Both the position numbers and the translations under genes were made by a program. From the NCBI RefSeq assembly GCF_010882125.1, contig NZ_JAAGVZ010000019.1:1-61505 (forward strand): a stretch of DNA of 61,505 bases, in the 5' to 3' direction. The DNA is from Peribacillus alkalitolerans (GTDB lineage Bacteria; Bacillota; Bacilli; Bacillales; DSM-1321). This document shows positions 26,459-35,366 of this stretch, piece by piece. Each line of letters starts with the position of its first letter. The stretch's first letter is position 1. The notes under the pieces are model-generated. The model was not told the origin of the DNA. It made no database searches and saw only the letters and a program-made list of their open reading frames with translations.

Positions 26459-27685
26459 TTATTTGTTCACTTTTTCACGGCATAATTTTAATACGGCGTT
26501 AAGCAAAACGTTAGCCCCTTTAGCGCAGTCTTCATAAGAAGTTAATTCATCTTCACGATGACTGTACCCATTTACACTTGGTACGAAAATCATTGCTGAA
26601 GGGATATAAGAAGCGATGAATTGAGCATCATGTCCAGCACCGCTAAACATCCGATTTTCTTTATACCCTAATTCTTTGCATGAATATTCCACAGCATTTA
26701 CTACTTCTTCATCGAAGTGAACTGTATCTCTATCCCATAAACGTGTTGACTTTATTGAACAGTCACTTAAGATTCCTGGCAAACCCTCCACCATTCGTGA
26801 AACTTCTGCAATGACCCCGGGATTCTGATGTCGGGCCTCTAAAGTAAACGTTACCTGTGAAGGAATGACTGTATGAATATTAGGATAAGCATTTATACGG
26901 CCGATTGTGTAAACGAGTTCCGAATCCATTCTCTGTAGTTGCTTTTGCATATCTGCAATTATATTAGCGGCGGTGAACATTGGATCTTTGCGCATGCCAA
27001 TTGGTGTCGTACCTGCATGATTGGATTCACCATACACAGAGATTTCATAGCATACCATTCCTAGTACACCTACTACAACCCCGATATCTAATTTTTTCCG
27101 TTCCAGTACAGGCCCTTGTTCAATATGTAATTCAATATAAGCGCTCGCTTCTTGTAAACGATTTGTTTCTGGACCTTCGAAACCGCTTTCATTTAATGCT
27201 TTAGCAAATGAAATTCCATTTTTATCAGTTGAAGCCATCATTTTTGTTTTATCAAATTTGCCGGACAGCACACCAGAAGACATAAGGGATGGCTCAAATC
27301 GAGCTCCTTCTTCATTAGTAAAATTGACTATCGTAATAGGGTAGTCTAACTCGATGTTTTCGTCTTTTATTGTATTGACAGCCTCTAAAGCAGTTAGGAC
27401 ACCTAGCACACCATCGAAACGCCCGCCTTTGATTACGGAGTCCAAATGAGAACCTATTACGATCGGCGGCAAGTTTTGCTTCCCCGGTAATGTTGCATAC
27501 ATATTCCCCATATCGTCGTAATTTACTGTCAATTCCATTTCTTCACATAACTCTTGGAATTTCTTCCGTGCTGCTATATCCTCGGCAGATAATGAAAGTC
27601 TAGTTACTCCGTTGTTTTCCGTTTTGCCATACTCACTAAATAACTCAATTAATTTTTGAAGCCGATTAGCATTACACTGTTTCAT
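26459..27685 (-). CDS. M20-family carbamoyl-amidohydrolase (N-carbamoyl-amino-acid / allantoate type)
   Basis: A 408-residue zinc amidohydrolase. Metal-binding motifs are GSHLDSVIKGGRFDGVLGVL (about residues 76-95), FTNEEGARF (catalytic Glu-Glu, about 121-129), IELHIEQGP (about 190) and the late SGAGHDAQ. The lid dimerisation motif ESNHAGTTPIGMRKD is the AllC/HyuC/beta-ureidopropionase signature. The family splits N-carbamoyl amino acids, allantoate or ureidoglycine. AAGGGAGG precedes the start. It is the last gene of a four-gene minus-strand operon. With the downstream aminotransferase and MmsA-type gene, beta-ureidopropionase is a reasonable guess, but sequence alone does not decide the substrate. 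Confidence 0.88.
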   Translation of the reverse strand: MKQCNANRLQKLIELFSEYGKTENNGVTRLSLSAEDIAARKKFQELCEEMELTVNYDDMGNMYATLPGKQNLPPIVIGSHLDSVIKGGRFDGVLGVLTALEAVNTIKDENIELDYPITIVNFTNEEGARFEPSLMSSGVLSGKFDKTKMMASTDKNGISFAKALNESGFEGPETNRLQEASAYIELHIEQGPVLERKKLDIGVVVGVLGMVCYEISVYGESNHAGTTPIGMRKDPMFTAANIIADMQKQLQRMDSELVYTIGRINAYPNIHTVIPSQVTFTLEARHQNPGVIAEVSRMVEGLPGILSDCSIKSTRLWDRDTVHFDEEVVNAVEYSCKELGYKENRMFSGAGHDAQFIASYIPSAMIFVPSVNGYSHREDELTSYEDCAKGANVLLNAVLKLCREKVNK

Positions 27686-27705
27686 AAGAAGACCTCCCTT
27701 AATGA

Positions 27706-29187
27706 TTAGGCAATTTCTTCTGTTACCTGAGAATTTTCTCTTTCAATCAAAGCGTTTGTTATTAAACTTACACTCACTCCGATGAAAATATTAATCCCAA
27801 TTGCTATAAAACCAATGTTGATATCATTAATTGCACTTGGAATATTTGGGAAAATATTTACTAATTTAAATGAAGTTATTGCGTTAAATAATACTATGGA
27901 AACCCCTGTTAAAATACCAGCAATAGCACCGTACTTATTCATTAGCTTTGTTTTAAAGAAACCGAAAATCAGTGCTGGCACTAATTGTGTAATTAAACCA
28001 TATGACATGATGTTTAAAATAGCCAGTGCATTTCCACCTGTAATAGTGAAAACATATGCTACTAAAATAATTAATAAAACAAATATTTTAGAAACTGTCA
28101 GCTGCTGACGGTCGCTTGAGTTTGGCTTAATTAACTTATAAAAACCTGTCATTAACCCTACTGCTCCGGACATAACCATAACGGATACCGGTACCAACGC
28201 AGTCAGTAGGCCAGCCCCGCCAACTATTCCTACAAACCAAGGATCAAAGGTTTTCATAGTGAGTCGTAACAGCGAAAGATCACCTTCAGGCCCTTGTAAT
28301 CCCGGCACTTGAATAATTGCTGCAAATCCAATAAAGAAGGCAAATAAAATTAATATCGTATACAGAGGCAAAGTGATTGCATTTTTCTTTAATGCACGTT
28401 CACTTTTAGCTGCTAATACTACAGTAAAAGATTGAGGCAAAAGGTAAAAACCAAATGCATTTAAAACGATTGTAGATATAAACCATGGCATACTATAACC
28501 TTCAGATGCGAATGTTAAAGCTTCTGGTTTAACTGATTGAACGGCTTCGAATAAAGGCTGGATGCCGCCAAAATAGTGATAAGGGATATATACACCTAAG
28601 AATACGATTACAAATAAAATCATGATATCCTTTAATACCGCATTCCAAGCGGATCCATGGATACCTGAGATAGTAACATAAATCGTTACAATAGCTGCAC
28701 CAATCGTGGAAGCAATTAATGGCGAAATTGCTCCATAAGAAGCTTCTGATACGATAATCCCTAATCCTTTTAATTGGATTACAATATATGGTACAAGTGC
28801 GATTAAACCAATGAAAGCTACAACGACACCTAAAGCCTTACTGTTATAATTTTTCATAAAGTATTGAGGCTGGGAAATTACGTTATGCTTTTTTGCGAAA
28901 CGCCAAATTTTCGGGACGGTCCAATAGGAAAGAACATAAGCCAAGCAAATATAGGCAGGAACATAGTAAGCTGCCGAACCATTAGAATATGCCCATCCAC
29001 TGCCGCCTAAAAAAGTAAAGGTGGTGTAAACCTCACCTGCAATTAATAAGAATACGAATAGTGTGCCGAATCCTTTATTCCCAACCGCGAACTCATTTAC
29101 GTTCATTTCTTTTCCGCGAGTTGCACGAATCCCTAAGTATAAAGCAATAGCAGCAGTGAAAAAGATAATTACTAAGGCAATGTTCAT
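27706..29187 (-). CDS. sodium:solute symporter (SSS family)
   Basis: A 493-residue permease with about 13 hydrophobic segments. The first part (RGKEMNVNEFAVGNKGFGTL, then LIAGEVYTTFTFLG) is typical of the SSS/pantothenate-symporter-like group, which cotransport Na+ with amino acids, sugars, ureides or organic acids. Its start overlaps the end of the DUF3311 gene by 4 bases, and the M20 hydrolase begins 20 bases after it, so it likely imports the substrate of that hydrolase. Confidence 0.9.
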   Translation of the reverse strand: MNIALVIIFFTAAIALYLGIRATRGKEMNVNEFAVGNKGFGTLFVFLLIAGEVYTTFTFLGGSGWAYSNGSAAYYVPAYICLAYVLSYWTVPKIWRFAKKHNVISQPQYFMKNYNSKALGVVVAFIGLIALVPYIVIQLKGLGIIVSEASYGAISPLIASTIGAAIVTIYVTISGIHGSAWNAVLKDIMILFVIVFLGVYIPYHYFGGIQPLFEAVQSVKPEALTFASEGYSMPWFISTIVLNAFGFYLLPQSFTVVLAAKSERALKKNAITLPLYTILILFAFFIGFAAIIQVPGLQGPEGDLSLLRLTMKTFDPWFVGIVGGAGLLTALVPVSVMVMSGAVGLMTGFYKLIKPNSSDRQQLTVSKIFVLLIILVAYVFTITGGNALAILNIMSYGLITQLVPALIFGFFKTKLMNKYGAIAGILTGVSIVLFNAITSFKLVNIFPNIPSAINDINIGFIAIGINIFIGVSVSLITNALIERENSQVTEEIA

Positions 29188-29387
29188 ACCACTTCACTTC
29201 CTTCATTTTCAGGATCTAATTTATAAACTATGAGTAGAGTGACAGATGATAATACCATCCATAATGCAACCCAAAATAGTAAGAATGGCACTCCTAAAAT
29301 ATAGGGCTCAATTCGGTTAGCTAATGGTAGCAGGACACACAGTCCTATGAAAGGAATAATTAGTAATAATTTTGCATACTTTCTCAC
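29184..29387 (-). CDS. DUF3311 small membrane partner of the symporter
   Basis: A 67-residue protein with two helices (about 5-24 and 30-57) and the family stretch PLANRIEPYILGVPFLLFWV. DUF3311 proteins are encoded directly before SSS symporters and are thought to be accessory subunits, like YhjB/YhjC pairs. It overlaps the symporter gene by 4 bases and follows the amidohydrolase by 5 bases. Confidence 0.85.
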   Translation of the reverse strand: MRKYAKLLLIIPFIGLCVLLPLANRIEPYILGVPFLLFWVALWMVLSSVTLLIVYKLDPENEGSEVV

Positions 29388-29392
29388 TTACT

Positions 29393-31009
29393 TCACTCTC
29401 CATTCATTAATTCTTTTGCATAAACTATTTCACCATCTAGAATTGTTAAATCCACTTCTACTTGGGTTATCTCTTCTATTGGACAGTTTAAAAGGGAAGT
29501 ATTTAAAATGATCAAATCTGCCAATTTCCCTTCTTCAATGCTTCCTTTAGCAGCTTCATCAAAGCTTGCATAGGCCGCGTTATACGTGTACATTCGAAGT
29601 GCATCCATTAAAGATACTTTTTGTTCTTGTCCAAAAGCGGTATTTTGTCGAGTTAAACGAGTAACAGCTGTGTAAATGCCCACAAAAGGGTTAATTGTAG
29701 TTATAGGCGCATCTGAACCAGCTGCAGTAATTATGCCTTTGCTCAGTAAATCGTTTGCTGCATACATATAATGGATTCGCTCACCATAGTTGCGAATATA
29801 ACTTTCACCGAATTCATACGGGAATGAAGGATTCAGTATTGGTATGACATTTAGCGCCTTGGCTTTTTCTTGCAAGTCTGGTGGACATACTCCTAAATGC
29901 TCTACACGATGACGATGGTCATCGCGTGGATATTCATCTAATAAACGTTCAATGACATTCAAATATTGCTCAATCGCTTTATCTCCTTGGGCATGCACGG
30001 TAATCTGATAGCCATTTCGATGGGCTTTGGAGAAGATGGAATAAAGTTCTTCTTCTGTATACTGTAAGTAACCGTAATTATTGCTATCGCTTGTATAAGG
30101 TTCCCGAGTGGCAATCGTTGGTCCAGTACTGCTTCCATCCGTGAATAATTTAGCAGGTCCAATTTTGAAATAGTCATTGCCGGTATGTGTCATTACCCCA
30201 GCCTTTATCATGTTTCTAGTGAAGTTCTCGCAATCATTCAGACTGCCAATCATTGCATAAGTCCGGACTTTCAATTGCTTCTTATTTGAAGCAATTTGCA
30301 TGATCCTAAAACTATTTTCATCAAATCCTCCTGCATCGTGGACACTTGTAATTCCGTTTGCAAATAATTGTTCCTGCGCTTTTGTCAGCGCATTATATAA
30401 TTCTTCATCACTATAAGTCACATACTGATTGAATAGTAAAAAGGCATTCTCGATAAGGCGTCCAGTCAATTTACCGTTGCTGTCTTTTTCAATAGTTCCG
30501 CCTTGTGGATCAGGAGTTTCTGCATCCATTTTGGCTAACTTTAAGGCTAATGAATTTACAACACCGATATGACCGCAAGTACGGGTAATGACTATCGGGT
30601 GCTCTTGTGTAAGTTTATCGAGTTCCTGTATGGTGGGATAACGTTGTTCCTTTACCATTAACTCATTGAAACCAAATACGCGTATAATTTGTCCATTTTT
30701 AGTCTTTTGAACAATTGCAGCTAATTTTTCTAATAGCTCTTCAATCGAGTTAATCGCTGGATTTTTACAGTTGAGGTGCATTAATGAATTGCCGTATAAA
30801 AAAAGATGCATATGAGCATCAATAAGACCTGGTAAAACCGATCTTCCGTGCAAATCAATGACTTTTGTTGAGGCTGTAATATGTTTTTTTATTTCTTCTG
30901 TCGTTCCAACTGCTGCAATCTTATTCTCTTCTATCAAACATGCTTCAAAGACTTCGTTTTTACTATTCACTGTAATCACTTCGCCATTTAATAAAGCTGT
31001 CTGACTCAT
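29393..31009 (-). CDS. YtcJ-type amidohydrolase (amidohydrolase family 3)
   Basis: A 538-residue metal-dependent hydrolase. LPGLIDAHMHLFLYGNSLMH (from about residue 59) gives the H-x-H metal pair. Later features are TVHAQGDKAIE and HRVEHLG with metal His residues, and AAGSDAPITTINPF with the catalytic Asp. It is full length for the family. Members hydrolyse amides, imides or carbamoylated rings; the substrate here is unknown. AAGGAGG precedes the start. First gene of the minus-strand operon and divergent from the PucR regulator, so likely controlled by it. Confidence 0.87.
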   Translation of the reverse strand: MSQTALLNGEVITVNSKNEVFEACLIEENKIAAVGTTEEIKKHITASTKVIDLHGRSVLPGLIDAHMHLFLYGNSLMHLNCKNPAINSIEELLEKLAAIVQKTKNGQIIRVFGFNELMVKEQRYPTIQELDKLTQEHPIVITRTCGHIGVVNSLALKLAKMDAETPDPQGGTIEKDSNGKLTGRLIENAFLLFNQYVTYSDEELYNALTKAQEQLFANGITSVHDAGGFDENSFRIMQIASNKKQLKVRTYAMIGSLNDCENFTRNMIKAGVMTHTGNDYFKIGPAKLFTDGSSTGPTIATREPYTSDSNNYGYLQYTEEELYSIFSKAHRNGYQITVHAQGDKAIEQYLNVIERLLDEYPRDDHRHRVEHLGVCPPDLQEKAKALNVIPILNPSFPYEFGESYIRNYGERIHYMYAANDLLSKGIITAAGSDAPITTINPFVGIYTAVTRLTRQNTAFGQEQKVSLMDALRMYTYNAAYASFDEAAKGSIEEGKLADLIILNTSLLNCPIEEITQVEVDLTILDGEIVYAKELMNGE

Positions 31010-31045
31010 TAGCTCAACCTCCTTGTCTAAAAATTAAGAATATAC

Positions 31046-31132
31046 AAAAAATATAACATAGCTATTTAACAGCTCGATATGAACATTATGTAAAGAAGTT
31101 CCCTTTGCCGTTTTACATTATGTTATATTTTT
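31046..31132. promoter_or_regulatory. divergent control region with long inverted repeat and direct repeats
   Basis: A perfect 14-bp inverted repeat, AAAAATATAACATA (31047-31060) and TATGTTATATTTTT (31119-31132), frames the region. Inside, ACATTATGT occurs twice in direct orientation (31083-31091 and 31115-31123). The arrangement between the divergent amidohydrolase and pucR genes is that of an activator or repressor binding two distant sites, possibly with looping. Confidence 0.6.
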
Positions 31133-31176
31133 CTGTATAAAGTATTGTTAAACCTTTTTTCTAGGGGAGGTAAAAT

Positions 31177-32760
31177 ATGTCTTATTCTCTGACGGTTCAA
31201 GATTTATTTGATAAAAACCATTTCCAAAAAGCAGAAATTCTAGCAGGTCATGACGGGGTTTTGAATACGATTAAGTGGGTTCATATACTAGAATCGAAAG
31301 AGATAGGTACTTTCATTAAAGGAAACGAATTAATATTAACTACAGGAATTCAACTAATTCAAGAGAAGACACTTTTTGAATTCGTAGAACAATTGATAAA
31401 AAAAGAAGCTGCCGCATTATGTATTGAATTTGGTGAACATATTCAATATGTACCTAATAATGTGATCGAGCTGGCCAATCTGCATAATTTCCCAATTCTT
31501 GTGTTCAAAGTAATAGTTCCATTTATTGAAATAACACAAGAAATACATAGTATGTTAATTAATCAACAGTATGAAATGATCAAACGGTTGGAAAATTATT
31601 CACAAGAAATCAATAAATTAACATTGAAAATAACTCACTATGAACATATTTTAATGAGGCTTAATAAATATTTAAACATTAACGTTGCATACATAATTAA
31701 TGGTCAGCAACCTATGTTTATACCAAATGAAAAACCCCACATATATAAGCACTTAAAGGAACAATACGAAATAAAGGGGAGTACAAAGCATTTTGCAAAA
31801 TGTGAAGTAAACATTTTAGAGGAAAGTTATGGGGAAGTATGTATTTTCACAGAGAACCGTACAATAAATGAGTTTGAATTATTAGTATTAGACAGAACGG
31901 TTACTGCCTTGTCACAATATTTGTTACGTAGTCTATATATAGAAGAAAAACAAAATATTCACTCCCGCTTATTATTAGAATCTTGGTTAGATGGAACAGT
32001 TGAAGATTCTGTGATTACTTCCTTCCTACAGGAACAGAGTTTTCATAATTTATTAAATTGCTCTTATTTTGTATTAATCGATCACATAAAGAATTCAAAA
32101 AAACAATATGATTTAAATTATTATAAATTATACTCCCGAAATATTTTTGAAAATAAAGGATTTGTTTTATTTTTATTTGAAGAAAAACAAAGGCTGATAT
32201 ATGTTATTGCAGATATCTATGGATATGATATAAAACACCGTATTATAGACTGCATAGAGAAAATCAGGAACTTTAGAAAAAATAATAACTATATAAATCT
32301 AAATGTCACAACTGCTGTTGGGCAGATTATTAATGACTATAAATTAATACATCAAAGTTACGAAACTGCACAGGATACATTATTAATCCGAAATAACGCT
32401 CTACAACTTTCTTATTTTTACGAAGATCTCTATTTACATCAATTAGTTCTTCAAATGCAAAAAAATAAAGCAATTATGGATTTAGCCAAAAACTATTTAA
32501 AGCCCCTCTATGAACACGATGCTAAAAATAATGGAAATTTGATTGCAACATTACAAGTTTATCTGCAATGTAATTGTCTAAAAAAGGAGACGGCTGAAAA
32601 GCTATTTATTGTCCGTCAAACGTTATATCATCGTTTGTCCAAAATTGAAAATTTAATAGGAAGTGATTATATGCTTCCCCCTAAGCGTCTTGCTGTTGAA
32701 TTAATGTTGCTCGCTACTCAATATAATTTCCAGTTTACAGATTCAGAGAATCTTTCTTAA
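31177..32760 (+). CDS. PucR-family transcriptional regulator
   Basis: A 527-residue regulator. The N-terminal PucR domain (about 5-125: LTVQDLFDKNHFQKAEILAG, then ELILTTGIQL) is a ligand-sensing module. The middle GGDEF-like domain is weak. The C-terminal helix-turn-helix of the PucR/CdaR type lies at about 462-515 (LQVYLQCNCLKKETAEKLFI, then RQTLYHRLSKIE). B. subtilis PucR controls purine and allantoin degradation and senses ureides. GGGGAGG precedes the ATG. Divergent to the amidohydrolase operon, which it probably controls. Confidence 0.9.
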   Translation: MSYSLTVQDLFDKNHFQKAEILAGHDGVLNTIKWVHILESKEIGTFIKGNELILTTGIQLIQEKTLFEFVEQLIKKEAAALCIEFGEHIQYVPNNVIELANLHNFPILVFKVIVPFIEITQEIHSMLINQQYEMIKRLENYSQEINKLTLKITHYEHILMRLNKYLNINVAYIINGQQPMFIPNEKPHIYKHLKEQYEIKGSTKHFAKCEVNILEESYGEVCIFTENRTINEFELLVLDRTVTALSQYLLRSLYIEEKQNIHSRLLLESWLDGTVEDSVITSFLQEQSFHNLLNCSYFVLIDHIKNSKKQYDLNYYKLYSRNIFENKGFVLFLFEEKQRLIYVIADIYGYDIKHRIIDCIEKIRNFRKNNNYINLNVTTAVGQIINDYKLIHQSYETAQDTLLIRNNALQLSYFYEDLYLHQLVLQMQKNKAIMDLAKNYLKPLYEHDAKNNGNLIATLQVYLQCNCLKKETAEKLFIVRQTLYHRLSKIENLIGSDYMLPPKRLAVELMLLATQYNFQFTDSENLS

Positions 32761-32948
32761 AAGACAGATACCAACACTCTTCCATTCATAGGAGTAACTT
32801 GTGAGCAGGAACATTAGAACATTGCTTAATTTTGATCCATTAGCTACAGATAGGAGTTTCATGCAGCAGCTCTCCAGTACGTTAAATGCCTATTCGTTGA
32901 AACTTTAAAGTATTTCAAACGTATTACATATAAAAAGGGAGTGGTGTT

Positions 32949-33509
32949 ATGTCAAGAAATAATAACAAAGTAAAATCCTTTTTATTGTGTTTATTGTTGA
33001 TAATGTCAGGATTCTTAATAGCTGCTTGCTCTCAAAAAGAAGAGGAAGATCAGCATAAGACAGCAATAAAAAAAGTTCTTGAGCACCTTTTTACTGGTCC
33101 AGATGAGAAGTTTATTGAGCTATTGTGGGATCCTAAATATAGGACTGTTGTGAATAATAAAGAAGTGAACCCAGAGTTAGATAAATATATAGAAGAACTA
33201 TACGGACCATACATTACAGATTCTTATCTCAATTCCTTCCTATCTACAATGGGTTCTCAATATCCAACTACTGCTTACGATAATGGATATAAATTAAGTC
33301 TCAAGAATATTACGATTAATAAAAGCGAGAATAATTCAACTCGTTATACCTTCATAGCAGAGGTCGGTTATCAGAAAAATGGGGATGAAGAAAAAACTAC
33401 AAATGTAGAAGGTGAAGTCATCTTCTCTTCAAAAGAAAAAGGAAAAATCGAGGGATTTCAACACATGAATGACAATGGCTTGTCGGATATATTAAAAACA
33501 AGCAATTGA
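32949..33509 (+). CDS. predicted lipoprotein of unknown function
   Basis: A 186-residue protein with an N-terminal hydrophobic segment and the lipobox LIAAC (Cys27), so it should be lipid-anchored on the outer face of the membrane. After the Cys it is charged and soluble, with no recognised domain; the alternating pattern of the second half (YKLSLKNITINKSENNSTRY) suggests a beta-rich fold of the NTF2 or DUF-like kind. AAAGGGAGTGG precedes the ATG. Single gene between pucR and the aminotransferase. Confidence 0.75.
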   Translation: MSRNNNKVKSFLLCLLLIMSGFLIAACSQKEEEDQHKTAIKKVLEHLFTGPDEKFIELLWDPKYRTVVNNKEVNPELDKYIEELYGPYITDSYLNSFLSTMGSQYPTTAYDNGYKLSLKNITINKSENNSTRYTFIAEVGYQKNGDEEKTTNVEGEVIFSSKEKGKIEGFQHMNDNGLSDILKTSN

Positions 33510-33533
33510 ACAATTTAACAAGCAAACACAAAA

Positions 33534-33706
33534 AGGACCTAATTTGGTTCTTTTTTTTTATGATTGAAATAACAACAATATTGTTTAACATAGCTAATAA
33601 TATAAAATAGAAAAAAGGGATTTTGGAATTTTTAACTCAAACGATAGTGGCGTTAGTAGATTAAGAATCCGTTGTAGACTGCAAATATAAGGCAGTCTTT
33701 TTTTCT
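33534..33706 (+). terminator. two successive terminators after the lipoprotein gene
   Basis: AGGACC-TAATTT-GGTTCT with eight T (33534-33559), and AGACTGC..GCAGTCT with seven T (33676-33705). Both stems are followed by clear T-runs; the second has no gene between it and the first. Confidence 0.75.
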
Positions 33707-33859
33707 TTTATAAAAAATCCATAATGAATTTTAACCTAAAAAAGTTGTCAATTTGTGAAACAGGATTTAGTAAACATTTTACATTGTGTCTGATGATTAT
33801 AGTGTTAAAAAACTTCACAATAAAGCCAAGAGAAACAAATTTCTAAAGGAGTGACTCAA

Positions 33860-35212
33860 ATGGGAAATGTCCATATAGGTGAAAGTTTAGTCACGAAAGA
33901 TGAGAAATATCTTTGGCATTCAATGAAGCCTTATAACCCGCAAGCTACTACTATTATTCAAAAAGCGGAAGGAGCTTGGCTGACAGATATTGAGGGTAAT
34001 CGTTATTTAGATGCAATGTCTGGATTATGGTGTGTAAATGTTGGTTATGGAAGAGAAGAAATTGCAAAAGCAGCATATGATCAGCTTTTGGAGAACAACT
34101 ATACACCTTTAACTATTAGTCATCCTTCAGCGATTTTACTTGCCGAAAAAATCAGCGATTTATTAGGCGGAGATTATGTTGTATTTTTCTCAAATAGCGG
34201 CTCGGAGGCAAATGAAACAGCATTTAAAATTGCTCGGCAGTATCACCAGCAAAATGGGCAAGGGAACCGTTATAAATTTGTTTCGCGTTACCGCGCTTAT
34301 CACGGTAACTCTATGGGAGCGCTTGCAGCAACAGGGCAAGCTGAACGGAAATACAAATACGAACCATTAGCACCAGGGTTCATTCATGTTAAAGCGCCGG
34401 ATCAGTATAGATACAATGAAGATGGATATAAGAGTGCCAGCGATTTACCTTCTGTTAAAGCAGTAGACGAAATCATGACATGGGAACACTCAGAAACCAT
34501 TGCGGCGATGATTTTGGAGCCGATCATTACAGGTGGAGGGGTAATTATGCCTCCTGATGATTACTTAAAAGGTGTAAAAGAAGTTTGCGAGAAGCATGGC
34601 GCATTATTAATTGTAGATGAAGTAATTTGTGGCTTCGGACGTACAGGAAAAGCTTTCGGACATCAACATTATGGAGTGCAGCCTGACATTATTACGATGG
34701 CTAAAGGACTTACGAGTGCTTATATGCCACTTTCTGCAACAGCAGTAAAGAGAGAGATTTATGAAGAGTTCACTAAAAACGGCAACTATGACTTTTTCCG
34801 CCATGTAAATACATTTGGAGGCTCTCCCGCAGCATGCGCAGTTGCATTAAAAAACCTAGAAATTATGGAACGTGAAAATTTATTTGAACAATCTACAAAA
34901 ATGGGTGAGATTTTAGTTGCCGAATTAATAGATAAAATTTCACACCACCCTCACGTAGGGGATATTCGCGGAAAAGGATTGCTTATCGGGATCGAGCTAG
35001 TAGAAGACCGATATACAAAAGATCCTTTACATGTAGAGAAGGTCAATCAAGTGATTGCCAAGTGCAAAGAACAACGACTAATCATTGGGAAAAACGGTGT
35101 AACCGTAGCAGGCTATAACAATGTATTAACACTTTCCCCGCCATTAAATATTACATTGGAGGAAAAAGATTTCATTCTTTCAGGCTTGGTGCAAGCAATT
35201 GAATCATTATAA
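33860..35212 (+). CDS. class III (omega) aminotransferase, beta-alanine/taurine-pyruvate type
   Basis: A 450-residue PLP enzyme. Family stretches: YLDAMSGLWCVNVGYGREEI, SNSGSEANETAFKIARQYH, RYRAYHGNSMGALAATGQ, LIVDEVICGFGRTG, and the PLP lysine K282 in MAKGLTSAYMPLS. It transfers the amino group of an omega-amino acid (beta-alanine, taurine, GABA-like) to pyruvate. AAAGGAG lies 8 bases before ATG 33860; a GTG at 33851 is in frame but sits on the ribosome site. The next gene encodes an MmsA-type dehydrogenase, so the product aldehyde is probably malonate semialdehyde. Confidence 0.9.
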   Translation: MGNVHIGESLVTKDEKYLWHSMKPYNPQATTIIQKAEGAWLTDIEGNRYLDAMSGLWCVNVGYGREEIAKAAYDQLLENNYTPLTISHPSAILLAEKISDLLGGDYVVFFSNSGSEANETAFKIARQYHQQNGQGNRYKFVSRYRAYHGNSMGALAATGQAERKYKYEPLAPGFIHVKAPDQYRYNEDGYKSASDLPSVKAVDEIMTWEHSETIAAMILEPIITGGGVIMPPDDYLKGVKEVCEKHGALLIVDEVICGFGRTGKAFGHQHYGVQPDIITMAKGLTSAYMPLSATAVKREIYEEFTKNGNYDFFRHVNTFGGSPAACAVALKNLEIMERENLFEQSTKMGEILVAELIDKISHHPHVGDIRGKGLLIGIELVEDRYTKDPLHVEKVNQVIAKCKEQRLIIGKNGVTVAGYNNVLTLSPPLNITLEEKDFILSGLVQAIESL

Positions 35213-35366
35213 ATAAGACATGTTTTTACGATGCATTCAACCAAATGTTTGAATAGAAACATTAGTTATAACTAGGATGTTGAAATAATGTAACCAGAGT
35301 AAAACCATAGGCTTCCTATTGTAAATTTGGAAAAGACAGCTTGATAATCGAAAGGAGAACAAGAAG

